Positions 13,457 through 24,798 of a stretch of DNA of 64,000 nt are shown one piece after another. The position numbers and the translations under genes were made by a program. The DNA comes from Elymus sibiricus (Eukaryota > Streptophyta > Magnoliopsida > Poales > Poaceae): contig CM077672.1 of the NCBI GenBank assembly GCA_039707655.1, forward strand, positions 458,220,390 to 458,284,389, given 5' to 3'. The notes below the pieces were generated by a model, which saw nothing but the letters and a program-made list of their open reading frames with translations, did no database searches and was not told the origin of the DNA. Numbering within the stretch: the stretch's first letter is position 1; the number at the start of each line of letters is the position of its first letter.

Positions 13457-15213
13457 TGATGGAAATATGCCCTAGAGGAAATAATAAAGTTGTTATTATT
13501 TTATATTTCCTTGTTCATGATAAAGGTTTATTATTCATGCTAGAATTGTATTCACCGGAAACTTAAATACATATGTGAATACATAAACAAATACCGTGTC
13601 CCTAGTGAGCCTCTACTAGACTAGCTCGTTGATCAAAGATGGTTAAAGTTTCCTAACCATAGACATGAGTTGTCATTTGATAACGGGATCACATCATTAG
13701 GAGAATGATGTGATGGACAAGACCCATCTGTTAGCTTAGCATATGATCGTTCTGTTTATTGCTACTGCTTTCTTGAATGTCAAATACATGTTCCTCCGAC
13801 CATGAGATCATGCAACTCCCGGATACCGGAGGAATACCTTGTGTGCTATCAAACGTCACAACATAACTGGGTGATCACAAAGATGCTCTACAGGTATCTC
13901 CGAAGGTGTCTGTTGAGTTGGCATGGATCGAGACTGGGATTTGTCACTCCGTGTTTCGGAGAGGTATCTCTGGGCCCTCTCGGTAATACACATCATAAGA
14001 AGCTTGCAAGCAAAGTGACTAAGGAGTTAGTTACAGGATGATGTATTACGGAACGAGTAAAGAGACTTGCCGGTAACGAGATTGAACTAGGTATGAAGAT
14101 ACCGACGATCGAATCTCGGGAAAGTAACATACCGACGGACAAAGGGAATTAAGTATGTTGTCATTGCGGATCAACCGATAAGATCTTCATGGAATATGTA
14201 GGAACCAATATGAGCATCCAGGTTCCGCTATTGGTTATTGACCGTAGAGGCGTCTCAGTCATGTCTACATCATTCCCGAACCCGTAGGGTCCGCACGCTT
14301 AACGTTCGTTGACGATATAGTGTTATATGAGTTATGTGAATTGGTAACCGAATGTTGTTCGGAGTCCCGGATGAGATCCCGGACGTCACGAGGAGTCTCG
14401 GAATGGTCGAGAGGTAAATATTTATATATGGGAAGTCATATTTTGGGTTCCGGAAAAAGGTGCAGTTTTTTTGGTATTGTACCGGGAAGCTTCCAGAAGG
14501 TTCCGGAGGATTCCGGAGGGGTCCGGAAGTCCACAAGTGGGTCCACCACGTCCCAAGGGCTGGCATGGGCTAAGGGGAGGCGCCTTGGCCTTATTGGGCC
14601 AGGCGCACCAAGTCCTCAAAAGCCCACGCAGCTAGGGAAGGAAAAAGGGAGAGTCCTAGTAGGAATAGGATTGGACTTTGGAGTCCAAGTCCACGTGTGT
14701 ACTATTCACGTGGTACTGTTCACGTCGTACTGTTCACATGGCACTATTCCGTCTACTCCAAGCCCCTACACATATATAAATTGAGGATTGTGGGCGCCCC
14801 AAACAAGATACAACATTGTCTTAGCCGTGTGCGGCGCCCCCCTCCACAGTTCCGTCCCTCGGTCATATTTTCGCAGTACTTGGGTGAAGCCCTGCGGAGA
14901 TAGCATCACCATCCCCGTCACCACGCCGTCGTGCTATCGGAACTCATCCACTACCTCGCCGTCTTGCTGGATCAAGAAGTCGAGGACGTCACCGAGCTGA
15001 ACGTGTGCTGAACGCGGAGGTGCCGTACGTTCGGTACTCGGTCGGTTGGATCGTGAAGTTGTTCGACGACATCAACCGCGTTGTTCTAACGCTTCCGCTT
15101 ACGGTCTACGAGGGTACATAGACACACTCCCCCTCTCGTATCTATGCATCTCTATGGATTGATCTTGTGTGTGCGTAGAAAAAAATTTGTTTTCCATGCA
15201 ACGTTCCCCAACA
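13457..15213 (+). repeat. Copia 3' LTR (~1.76 kb)
   Basis: It starts TGATGGAAATATGCCC after the purine stretch AGTGGGAGAC and ends TTCCCCAACA. Length and ends match BARE-1/WIS/Angela LTRs. A TATA-like ATATATAAATT lies near 14768. Just upstream, 14690-14745 holds four imperfect ~15-bp repeats built on TACTGTTCACGT, bringing several ACGT cores together. Confidence 0.8.
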
Positions 15214-15405
15214 ATTACAGAGTGAGTTGGCAGCATATGGCAGTGCATCTCAAGAATCAGATCCGCAACAGTTTTGTCAGAAGCAAGAATCAGTCAGGAC
15301 ACAAGTTTACTTTGGGAATCGAATGCTCAGATACACATGCTTCCATATATATTGTGAACATGCTACCAGGGCCATTCAAGCCACTCGTACGATAATTCAA
15401 GCCAC
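15214..15405 (+). repeat. Orphan LARD internal-domain fragment inside LTR 2
   Basis: It corresponds to internal domain 1 positions 8332-8520 (GTGAGTTGGCAGCATATGG and onward), directly after the Copia LTR and directly before LTR-end sequence. It belongs to neither of the two complete internal domains, so a third internal-domain copy must once have existed here or been a donor. Confidence 0.75.
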
Positions 15406-15547
15406 TTTGTAATAGCAGACCCTTGTACCCCGTTTATTCGTAATAAAGAGCTGATTTGTTCTATGCCAAGCAGTGCCGTATTCCAGAAGACTTGATCTCT
15501 GGGCTGGAATACGGGGTGTTCCGGTCTCTCTGAGCCGGGGTGCCACA

Positions 15548-18500
15548 AGGTTTGGTATCAGAGCAGGTCTGGCTGTAGGACGCCCTAGTCAGCGCGAGCA
15601 TTAGAAACCGGTAGTTCAGAGTCTAGCTTGCTTGTTGCATTTGGTTGTTGCATTTGTTTGCTGCATAGCATGCATATAGACTTATTATATTGTCTCTAAT
15701 GGCTGATCTTGTGAGTGTAGGTGGCATCGGTTTCGATTCACTACATGCACCCTCCAGTTTTGCATTCTTGCTAGTTGGTGTTTGGTGTCATCTCTGTCCC
15801 GGCGGAGTGATGCCGAGGTACCTAGTGGTGTCGATCACTTTGCAGGATTGATGCACAGGTGTCACACCAATATCTTTCTGCCTGCCACCTATCGTTTCGG
15901 TGGTAGACATGCTTCTACCCCGGACCTTGCTATCCAACCCGCCGTTTGGCAACCCACACTGGTCTTTGTTACCAGAAAAGGGCAATGCTACAGACCCTGC
16001 TTTCCACCGCCGTCCTACCCTATCACTCATTCCCTGGACGAGTACGGTTCCCTTCCGTACGTTTGATGATGATGTGGCCATGACATCCGTGTCTCGCTAC
16101 ATGATCACTGAGTCCGTCCTCATCTCTAAGCCGGTCCAGATGCAACCGGTGCTGAGCCAACGCTTGGTGTAGCTCTGCTTACACCAACCTCTCCACACGT
16201 TGATTCATCTTCGTGCACACCGCCACAGCATATTAGATCGTAGTGCCGGAGTTTCCCTCGAGAATTGCGTGCTTAAGTAGGCATGCATAGTGAGGTGATT
16301 AGCAGTAAAATGTGATGTTGTATGAAATCTTAATGCTGTGTGTGCTTTTGTTTTAGTCATTTCTTTTGCTTCTTTCTTTGGGCCTTCGGTGTTACCTTAT
16401 TTCCCCTTATGAAAGTTGCTCATCAACCGACACCGGACTCGAAGAATCAGTGAGGATTTCAAATATTTTGAAGCTCAGCTAAATAGTATGGAATTTTCAG
16501 TGGACTGCATTATATTGACAATATTCGGTTTGAATACAAATGATATTATGGAATGACTATCAACATCAAGATTTACATCAGTGTGCAACCATCACAATCG
16601 TAATGAACCAGCTGGAAGACAATTTGTGCGCAAGACAACAGTACATTTCCAGTCAGAGGAATATCAAGGATATATATATATATGGCGTTCAGTCCGCACA
16701 CTATAGTGAGAAGCTTCTGGAGTAAGCCACCTAGTCTTCCTCCGCACGCAACCAGAGAAGCGTACGACGCAAGCTTCCTCAGTCTTCCTCAGCACGATAT
16801 GTGGATGACTTCCAATATAAGATACTCTGTCTTCTCCGGTAAGCCACCGCAGAAAGTTTCTGGCATAAGGCACTGAATCTTCCTCAGCAAGCAACCAGAG
16901 GAGAAGCTTCTGAGGTACAGTATCCAGTCTTCTTCAGCACGCTATCCCGGCAAAAGCTTCGAGCATAAGCTATTCAGTCTTCCTCAGCACGCTACTCTCA
17001 GATAGCTTCCAACACAAGCTATCCAGTCTTCATTAGTACGGCACTACAAACAGTCATCGGCAGTGGTACAAGATATTACACAGTGAGTTGGCAGCATATG
17101 GCAGTGCATCTCAAGAATCAGATCCGCAACAGTTTTGTCAGAAGCAAGAATCGGTCAGGACACAAGTTTACTTTGGGAATCGAATGCTCAGATACACATG
17201 CTTCCATATATATTGTGAACATGCTACCAGGGCCATGCAAGCCACTCATACGATGATGCAAGCAAGGTGAAGATCCAACAACCGCCTGAGTTATGTAAGG
17301 GGAAGAAAGCCAGTATACACTTCAGTGTGATGCAATGTCTGACAAGCTATGAAGCAAGACAATAATGGGATGACAATCCTGACAGTGGATATCAAGGCCA
17401 GCTACCTCACACCTGACCAAGTGATATTGTTAACCCTTGTCACTGTCATTGACCACAGCAGTGAGCTCTATACAAGTAACTGTGAACCCGGTATATGATC
17501 ATGATGAACCCTTGCTTACCTTTTTCCTGGTAACGGCACCACGCCTGTGTTCTGAGCTGCGTTCGGCCGTCCAGGGTGGATGCCGATTTTCTATTTCTCT
17601 TGTCAACAACTGGCCCGCGTTCTGAGCTGATTTTCGGCCGTCTCGGGCAGCTGTTGAGTTTTTTTTGTAGCAGCGACCCTATGCTCTGAGTTGTTCTTCG
17701 GCCGTCTTAGGGAACTGCTAGATTCTTCTTATCAACACTGCCTCATGCTCTGAGCTGCTTTTCAGCCGTCGTGAGCCAAGGTTGAGTTATTTCAGTAATG
17801 TCCCAGATCTGAGTTGTAAAGACCGTTCTGGTGGCTACTGATTTATTTGCCGATTTTCTTGCAAAGGTTCGGATGATCATTGCCCTACAGTTAAAGCTCG
17901 AGAGATGATAAACTTGCCCGTTAAATGTTGCTGCACTGCCTGAGGATAAGGATAAGGTATGACTGCCGGAATATTGCACCTGAGAGCACCTATGGTCACA
18001 TGAAGAATTAAGGATATATATGGCCAAGCTCTTTCAGCAAAAGGTTCAGAAAAAGAAAACGATAATGAAGGAGCAAGACCGGCAATACAGGTATGATAAT
18101 TGTGGCATGAACAACATGGTATGGATACCCAAGACAGTCTGATTCCGTATTGATCGCCAGGAACCCACACCAAAGGGATCTACTCTGTTCGTAAGGACCT
18201 CATATCAGGGTGACGGTTGAATCATCGGTACGGATCTGAGACAAAGAAGTCAGCAAGATTTAAAACTACCTACAAGCAGTCAGATTCTACCACGGGAACG
18301 GTTATGATTCCCAGTATTGTTTTGAACCCGAAGGGTATGCATTTACTCGAGTAACCTGATGCAAGGAATAAATGTTTTGTGTCCACCGGGAAAACTTGTT
18401 CCCGACTCCATTGATACTATCAGTGCTGGATATAAGAATGACACGTCAATGGGGAAATTCCTCCCGGACTTATGGAAATCCCGGTCATGATAATATTAGA

Positions 18501-18741
18501 CAAGCCAGCAGACATAAAAGAGTTGAATTCAGAGCAAGGATGAACATATGAAGAAAGACTTGTCAGAATGTTGGATACAGTGAAGCAAACCACCCCAAAG
18601 CAAGGTAGTCAGTCAGATGGAACATCATATGAAGGAAAAGGATACCCGTGTTGGAAACGGTTTCCTTAAGTCAGAATATTCATACTGGTTCCCTGAGCAA
18701 CCAAATCTCGAGGACGAGATTTATCGTAAGGGGGGTAGGTT
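15548..18741 (+). mobile_element. LARD internal domain 2, non-coding
   Basis: Collinear with internal domain 1: PBS at 15553-15565, minisatellite at about 16690-17040, four GAGCTG repeats at about 17540-17785, NLEDEIYRKGG-encoding end and purine tract at about 18726-18738. Differences by eye are scattered substitutions and a few small indels. No coding capacity for retrotransposon proteins is visible. Confidence 0.8.
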
Positions 18742-21700
18742 TGTAACACCCCGATTTTTGGCCCTTTCTTTTTCTTTTGGGATTTCTTCGAATTTTATTT
18801 GGAATTTCTTTTTCCGTGGCTATGTGGTCTTGAAACCTGGGGAGATCATCTCTTCTTCCTCTCCCAAGTGGCTTGTCACTCTCAACTCCATATCAAGGCC
18901 ATGTCATTTCGATCTTAGCCCAACCCCAATATTTATTGGGAATATTCCTTTTTCTATTAAAGGAATAACCCTGTTTGCCCTAGGTTGTGAAGCAACCTAT
19001 ATTTCTGCCATCCACAAAATTCCCACAAAATTCTCATAAATTATTTGGATCATATACCCCACAAATATGTCAAAACCCATCATTGCCTAGTTCAAAAATA
19101 ATTCAGGAATATTCATTTTTCCATTCTGTCCAGAATGGCACTTTGTGAAGGAAGTGCCATTTATATTTTCTTGATTGCCCTCAAAAGTTTTGGACACTCT
19201 CTCATATCCAAATAATTGCCACATACCAAAATCTAGCTTCATTTGCCTAGTAAATCTTCCTCAGCAAATTCCCAAATTTCTGGCCAGAGAGAAGCTTTGT
19301 GAAGGAAGTACTAGCTAGGCTTATCCAAATGAGTTGAAATTTTGGGAGATCATCCATATGATAAAATCCTTACTCTCCACCTAATTTCATACCCGTCCAA
19401 CACTCTATGTGAGCACACCATCTAATCTTGGTTTCTGGTCACAATTTCAGTTTGTGAAGCAACTATAGTTTATATTGCTTCAAAAATTCTGAAATTAATC
19501 CAGGACCTAAATATCCCTAAATAATGTGAGCATGAAAAAACTCACATTATTTTTCCAAGCCATTTTCCCCACAAATAATCTTGGTTTCTGGTCACAATTT
19601 CAGTTCCATTTTCCCCACAAAATTCCCCAAGTTTCTGTCCAGTGTGGAGCATTGTGAAGGAAGTGCCATTTTTATTCATCCAAATGGTATGAAATTTTTA
19701 TGGTACCTTCATATGCCCAAATGATCATGCTCCACCAATTTTCGGCCCAATCCAACACTCCATGTGAGTGCTACTTCATGATCAAGTTTCTGGACCAGAT
19801 TTGGCAGTTGTAAAGCAACTAGGTTAAATATTGGTCCAAATCCTTTCAAAATCCCCAGGATTGTAGTCCTTCCTACCCTAAACCACTATGACATCCTGGT
19901 TAGTTCTTATCTCATGTCATTTGCCCACAATTTCTTGATCAAGGTTGCTACAGCAAACTTTGGCTGAACCTTCCCATCAATCCAAGCCACCCCGATCGAT
20001 TCCAAAGCCCCAGCCCACTTCTTCATGGCCCTGCGGCGCTGCCCATCGCCGCCGTTACAGCCGCCCGCCGCGGACGAAGCCCCGCTCTCCTCCGGTGGAA
20101 TGGGACCCCGTGGTGTAGCCTCCTCGACGCGCCTCTCTTTCCTGAGCTCGCCGGTACCCGGAACGCCGGCAACGGTGGCCGGAGTCGCCGGGGCTCGCCG
20201 TCGGGGCGGCCGGCCTCGCCTCTGCCCTTTGCCCATCGCGGGGAAGAAGAAGAGGGCAGGAGAGATAGGAAGAGTCAACTCGGGCCCCGCCCGTAAGTGA
20301 CTCAGGCGGCCGGGCCCGCCACTTAAGTGGACGCGCATTTCGTGGAATGCGCTTTCCCCTCTGGAAAGCGTACTCTGCCGCGCTTCGAGAGAAAATGCGT
20401 CTTCTCTGATTCGAAAGTGTATTTTTCTGGAATGCACTTTCTGTTTAACCCAGCCGGCCGAAACCTCTAATTAGCGGACGTTCGTCAGTTAAGCGCAGAA
20501 ATGAATATTTTTATTTAAATTTCTGCCTAACGAACGAACGGCCGTATCTCGACAACCGTAACTTCGAATCAGGTGATTCCAAAGCCCACGATCTCAGTTC
20601 ATCGAGCCCGTTCCGATGATATCATTTTCATGAGTTTGTCACACTGTGAAAATGACCCTTTTGCCCTTGCCCTTAAAACAGCTCCGCCGAGAGGGAAACT
20701 TTTCCGGCGATTCTTTCCGCGAGTTCATCGCACCTCTCCCCGATGGTTCCTCCATCCCCAGGCAAGCCACAACAGCCACTTGCATGATGGCATTGCAATA
20801 GCCATGGTTTCCACTTGAATATTTGAATAATTGTTTGCTCGTATTATTATTTTGAATATTACCAATATGCTTATGAATCCATGCTCATTCTTATGCCTTG
20901 TTCATTTGCATCTAGTAAGTAAATGATTATTTGCTAGTATTATTATCATGTTAGTTCTCGGATTTATTTTCGATGCTAGTGATCATGTTATGCTCACATG
21001 AAGAGTTACCGTTTGTATGATAATACTTGTGATGTTCATGATCATCGTTATGCTATGCTCATTTGCATCCCGTAGAATAAATGATTTATCATCGTTTATG
21101 TTATGATGTTAAATGGTTATGTTGCCCATCCATGGTTACACTGATATTATGCTCATATGCATTGTTATTTCATTATCTTATTATGACTCAGCTCATCACC
21201 ATTCAAGTTGAACCTGACATTAATCGAACTTGAACAAATCTGTTGGCTGAGTCATGGTGCCACCGAATCGAGCTAACCAGTGCAGCCACACTTGCCTTTT
21301 GGGAGGCCCTAATGCGGTCTATTGTCATGCCTCTCGCTGGTGCCTCCTACAAGGGAAGGTTATGGGTGCGCGCTACCCTGATCAGGTAGGCTACCATAGC
21401 CTTGAGGACCCGAGTTTTGATGGTACCATGGTCCCCGTTTGGGACGATGTTTATGTTTGGCCACGACGGTGGCAGCCACAGAGGTGGCGGGTGTCACATG
21501 TTGGCACCGGGGTCACCCAGGACATAGCCCAAAGGGGAGTTTGTCGGAGTGGCCGGGAGAGTGTCATGCAATAGATTGGTTTTGTCGGAATGTCGTTGGT
21601 CCACCTGAATGGGAGCACGAGACCATGAGTTCCGTGGTGTGGGTACAATGTACTAACCTCTCTAGAGTGTATAATCTATCGATAGCCGCGTCCTCGGTCA

Positions 21701-22560
21701 TGGACACAGTTCGTAGTAGGTCACACTATGGGTCAACAGAAATAATAACCTGAATAATAACAACCCCGGTTCCATGAGGAAAGAAGTTGGTTGATCTTTA
21801 TGTGGTCATGCGATGATCACAGGTAGAGATCAAGCTCCGTGTGGTCATGTGATGATCACGATGGTATAGTTGATACCGTGCTTGGTTGATCCTGAGGTGA
21901 TCGTGTGATGATCACGATGGTAAGTTGGTGGTTACGAGATAACCTCCGAGCAGAGTAAGTTGGTCCATGAGACCTTAAACGTCGACCCCCTTGCATGCTA
22001 GTGCTAGTATCATCCTGTTCATATCATGAATTATATGTACATGCCATGCTCATGTTGTTGGCATGCTCATGTTGTTGCCATGCTCATGTTGTTCTAGTAG
22101 TATCGTGTTCATCTTTGATGATTAACCTGTAAATGCCATGATGTTGTATGTCTTGATTGCTTTGGTTGCTGTGAGCTTGCGAGTACATTCAAAGTACTCA
22201 CCTGGCGTATCATGCCAGATTGCAGGTCATGCCGTGATTGCTTGTTTGTCGAGGATCCCGAGGTTGCGCTCTAGGATACGTCCCAGCCAGAGTCCCTGCG
22301 GAGTGGTGTTCATCACCGTCGCCGTTGTTCCGCTGCTAGAATATATTCTGCTACGAGTTGTGCCGCTGCTAGCATAGAACTACCTTAGCCGGCGAAGTGT
22401 CGCCGTGCCCCTGTAACCTTTGTAATAGCAGACCCTTGTACCCCGTTTATTCGTAATAAAGAGCTGATTTGTTCTATGCCAAGCAGTGCCATATTTCGGA
22501 AGACTTGATCTCTAGGCTGGAATACGGGGTGTTCCGATTTCTCAGAGCCGGGGTGCCACA
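18742..22560 (+). repeat. LARD LTR 3 (3' LTR, promoter deleted)
   Basis: It begins TGTAACACCCCG and ends GCCACA, followed by GAGCG. A ~690-bp deletion near 19981 joins CTTCCCATCAA to TCCAAGCCACCCC, removing the CpG-rich half and TATA box seen in LTRs 1 and 2. It keeps the 145-bp segment missing from LTR 1. Near 19440-19615 it also has a short partial duplication around TTTCTGGTCACAATTTCAG. The GATGATCAC repeats recur at about 21801-21918. Confidence 0.85.
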
Positions 22561-22696
22561 GAGCGGGTACCAGCTCGTCGGCCTCTGGAGCGCAGGCGGC
22601 GACGGTACGGGCTAGGTACCCCGCGTCGCGCAGCTTGGCGATGGTCACCGCCGTCACGGTGGAGCCTCCCCAGTGCCCGTTAAGGGTATCGACCAT
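22561..22696 (-). pseudogene. First coding segment of element T's antisense gene
   Basis: The frame starts at an ATG at 22696 (MVDTLNGHW...) and encodes about 45 residues before the LARD insertion at VPA. It resumes at 2620 on the other side of the array as PNAGERVVF, in frame. The start is supported by a TATA box 125-135 bp upstream on the same strand. See the entry for 1-2620 for the rest of the gene and its stops. Confidence 0.7.
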
Positions 22697-22820
22697 GGTT
22701 GATGGGGAAATCGGGCTCGCGTATGAGAAAGGCGTAAGGGCTGGATCTGGGCGCTGGAGCTAGACGAAGCGGCAGCAAGAGAGGAATGGGAGCGTAGGCT
22801 ATCGCGCTGTTCTCCCCATT

Positions 22821-22830
22821 ACTTTTATAA
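22821..22830 (-). promoter_or_regulatory. TATA box of the T antisense gene
   Basis: Minus strand TTATAAAAGT lies about 130 bp before the ATG at 22696. Since T's own LTR transcribes the plus strand, this would be a separate promoter for the antisense gene. Beyond it, 22890-23280 is unassigned internal sequence of T leading to the PPT. Confidence 0.55.
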
Positions 22831-23280
22831 GCCTGTGAAAGGCCAAAAGCCCCCTTTTGCTGCGCCGATAAATTCATGATTATTATCAAAGATGCTATTG
22901 AAACACATGGGGAAACGAAATTTTGATGATATCCCTAAGAAAGTGGGCACGATCTCTGCCTTGACGGGACGTGCCAGTAAAGGAGCCGCCTCGAAGCACG
23001 ATTTGAGGGGAGGCGATAACTGCTCAACCTGTCGTGGGGCGGGTCTCTCCGATAAAGCTGTCAGGCCGGATTGGGCTGTTCATATCGGCACAGCAAGCCT
23101 TCGAGGCTAAGATACTTGCTCACCTCGCATAAGGTACAAGCTCGGTTGGACCACTGATGTCGATGCTCTGTTAACAGAATTCAAAATTTAAGGTGGAACT
23201 CGTCTGTCAAGACGGAAACTCCGAATCCGAAGTGTTGGTTCAAAGTCGTCCTCGGCATAGAAGACCAGTTCGGGGGCTAC

Positions 23281-23773
23281 TGACGGTGTCCTGGATTAGG
23301 GGGTGCCAACCTAGCCGGCCCGACACCTCGGATGGGCCGATATGCCCTCGTACGTGATCAAGATGGACTCCGGAAGTCGCACATGGGAGACGTGATCAAG
23401 ATTGCCTCTACCGAAGACTTGACGTATGCTTCAAGATTATTCCAACCGCCTTATTCCAAGATAGCGACCTTGTAACCCTAGATACCCTCCCTGGCGTGTA
23501 TATAAGCCATAGGGTTTAGCCCGTAGGGGACATGAGCAAAACATCGAACACCTAGCTATAGTAGTTAGACATATATTACGATCTCGAGGTAGATCAACTC
23601 TGTACTCGATACACCTCCATTAATATAAACAGAAGCAGGACGTAGGGTTTTACCTCCATCAAGAGGGCCCGAACCTGGGTAAAACATTGTCTCCCTTTGT
23701 CTCTGTTACCCTCGATCCGAGATCCGCAGCTCGGGACCCCCTACCCCGAGGTCTGCCGGTTTTTACACCGACA
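23281..23773 (+). repeat. 3' LTR of element T
   Basis: TGACGGTGTCC...ACACCGACA, 493 bp, directly after the purine-rich GTTCGGGGGCTAC. TATATAAG at 23499-23506 is the likely TATA box. The end is complete: the following bases belong to Q, the element T inserted into. Confidence 0.8.
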
Positions 23774-24065
23774 CCAGGGCGCGCCTGGGGGGGTGGCGCG
23801 CCCTGATGCCTCGTGGGCACTGGGTGGCCCCCCTCCAGTGGGTCTTGGTTCCAGTATTTTTTATTTATTCCATAAAAAATCTCCAAAAACTTTCATCCAA
23901 TTCCAAGAACTTTTATTTCTGCACAAAAAACAACACCATGGCAATTCTGCTGTAAACAGCGTTAGTCCGGGTTAGCTCTAATCAAATCATACCAAAACCA
24001 TATAGAATTGTTATAAACATGGCATGAATACTTCATAAATTATAGATACGTTGGAGACGTATCAT
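23774..24065 (-). repeat. Fragment Q: first ~292 bp of a minus-strand Gypsy LTR
   Basis: Read on the minus strand it starts TGATACGTCTCCAACG at 24065 and runs to the GC-rich inverted repeat, where T interrupts it. The right arm of the inverted repeat is at 23795-23817 and a truncated left arm at 23774-23785. Q sits in the 5' LTR of S1; TCGAT (24066-24070) should be its target duplication. The rest of Q would be left of the window, beyond T. Confidence 0.7.
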
Positions 24066-24588
24066 CGATGTGTGGAGTAATAGTAGTAGATGCAAGCAGG
24101 AGTCGGTCTACTTGTCTCGGACGTGATGCCTATATACATGATCATTGCCTTGGATATCGTCATGATTATTTTCTTTTCTATCAATTGCCCAACAGTAATT
24201 TGTCTACCCACTGTATGCTATTTTCTCAAGAGAAGCCTCTAGTGAAAATTATGGCCCCCGGGTCTATCTAAATCGCATTACTAAAACCCTAAAAATATTG
24301 CTGCCATTTTCTTTTATTTATTTTATTTTGTATTTTTGTTTCAATCTATCTATCTATCTATCACATACAATTTAATCTTGCAATTGACCGCCGATGGATT
24401 GACAACCCCTCGTTTGCGTTGGGTGCAAGGATTTGTTGTTTGTGTGCAGGTGCTGCTAACGAGGTGTTGCGTGATTCTCCTACTGGTTCGATAACCTTGG
24501 TTTCATAACTGAGGGAAATACTTATCTCTACTGTGCTGCATCATCCCTTCCTCTTCGGGGAAAATACCAACGCAAGCTACAGGTAGCA
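24066..24588 (+). repeat. S1 5' LTR, last ~523 bp
   Basis: Matches 29222-29745 of the 3' LTR with few differences. The first ~1.05 kb is not lost by decay: Q inserted at TCGAT, so it should be left of the window. A (TATC)n run near 24345-24362 is one unit longer than in the 3' LTR. Confidence 0.8.
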
Positions 24589-24599
24589 GGAAGAATTTG

Positions 24600-24614
24600 T
24601 GGCGCCGTTGCCGG
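24600..24614 (+). other. Primer-binding site of S1
   Basis: TGGCGCCGTTGCCGG lies 11 nt after the LTR end, the tRNA-Asp-type PBS usual in Athila-lineage plant elements and identical to that of B. Confidence 0.75.
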
Positions 24615-24798
24615 AGAGACATCATCAACATCTATCAAGTACCTTTGCATAAACTCTCATCTCCTTGCATTTATTTTATTTGCCATTTGCCTCTCATTTT
24701 CATCTCCCCCACTTCTAAAACATTTTTACAAAAATACAAAAATATTTTCCGTTTGCCTTTTTCTTGTTTGCTTGTTCGCTTGCTTGAAGATTGTTATC

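Larger units (their letters stand above)
12486..15213 (+). mobile_element. 5'-truncated BARE-1/WIS/Angela-like Copia element
   Basis: The piece begins abruptly inside reverse transcriptase, where LARD sequence stops after CAGGTGAT, and ends at a Copia LTR terminus (CCCCAACA). The five bases after it, ATTAC, also occur at the unoccupied site in LARD internal domain 1 (8332-8336), so the element originally inserted in an internal domain. Its left part was removed in a later rearrangement. Confidence 0.8.
10001..15547 (+). repeat. LARD LTR 2 (middle), interrupted patchwork
   Basis: Positions 10001-12485 match the LTR 5' part and carry the two segments shared only with LTR 3. Then follow a Copia 3' half (12486-15213), an internal-domain piece (15214-15405), and the last ~142 bp of the LTR (15406-15547). 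At seven substitutions in this last piece that separate LTR 1 from LTR 3, LTR 2 has the LTR 1 state. The left part is thus LTR 3-like and the right part LTR 1-like. Confidence 0.8.
2621..22560 (+). mobile_element. LARD tandem array: LTR-INT-LTR-INT-LTR in a single target-site duplication
   Basis: Three LTRs begin with the same TGTAACACCCCG (2621, 10001, 18742) and end in GCCACA (6832, 15547, 22560). Two internal domains of about 3.2 kb lie between them. GAGCG at 2616-2620 and 22561-22565 flanks the whole unit, so it is one insertion site. Neither internal domain encodes gag or pol, which with LTRs >4 kb fits the LARD class (Sukkula is the closest architecture I know; not verified). The PBS is of the tRNA-iMet type. 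The internal 3' end still encodes NLEDEIYRKGG just before the PPT, reminiscent of the pol terminus of Del/Tekay chromoviruses, from which the LARD may derive. The array lies in the antisense gene of T. Confidence 0.85.
1..23773 (+). mobile_element. Element T: Tat-lineage Ty3/Gypsy retrotransposon, 3' part, split by the LARD array
   Basis: T is the host of the LARD insertion. Its visible parts are 1-2620 and 22561-23773; the 5' LTR and gag-pol lie left of the window. It ends in a 493-bp LTR (23281-23773, TG...CA) preceded by the purine-rich end TTCGGGGGCTAC. LTR orientation is plus because its TATA box and the PPT-like end read that way, whereas the only gene visible inside runs on the minus strand. 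An antisense gene between pol and the 3' LTR is a known arrangement in Grande/RIRE2-type Tat elements. Lineage is inferred from this layout, since no pol of T is visible. T sits inside LTR fragment Q, so its target duplication should be CCAGG (23774-23778); the left copy is outside the window. Confidence 0.7.
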
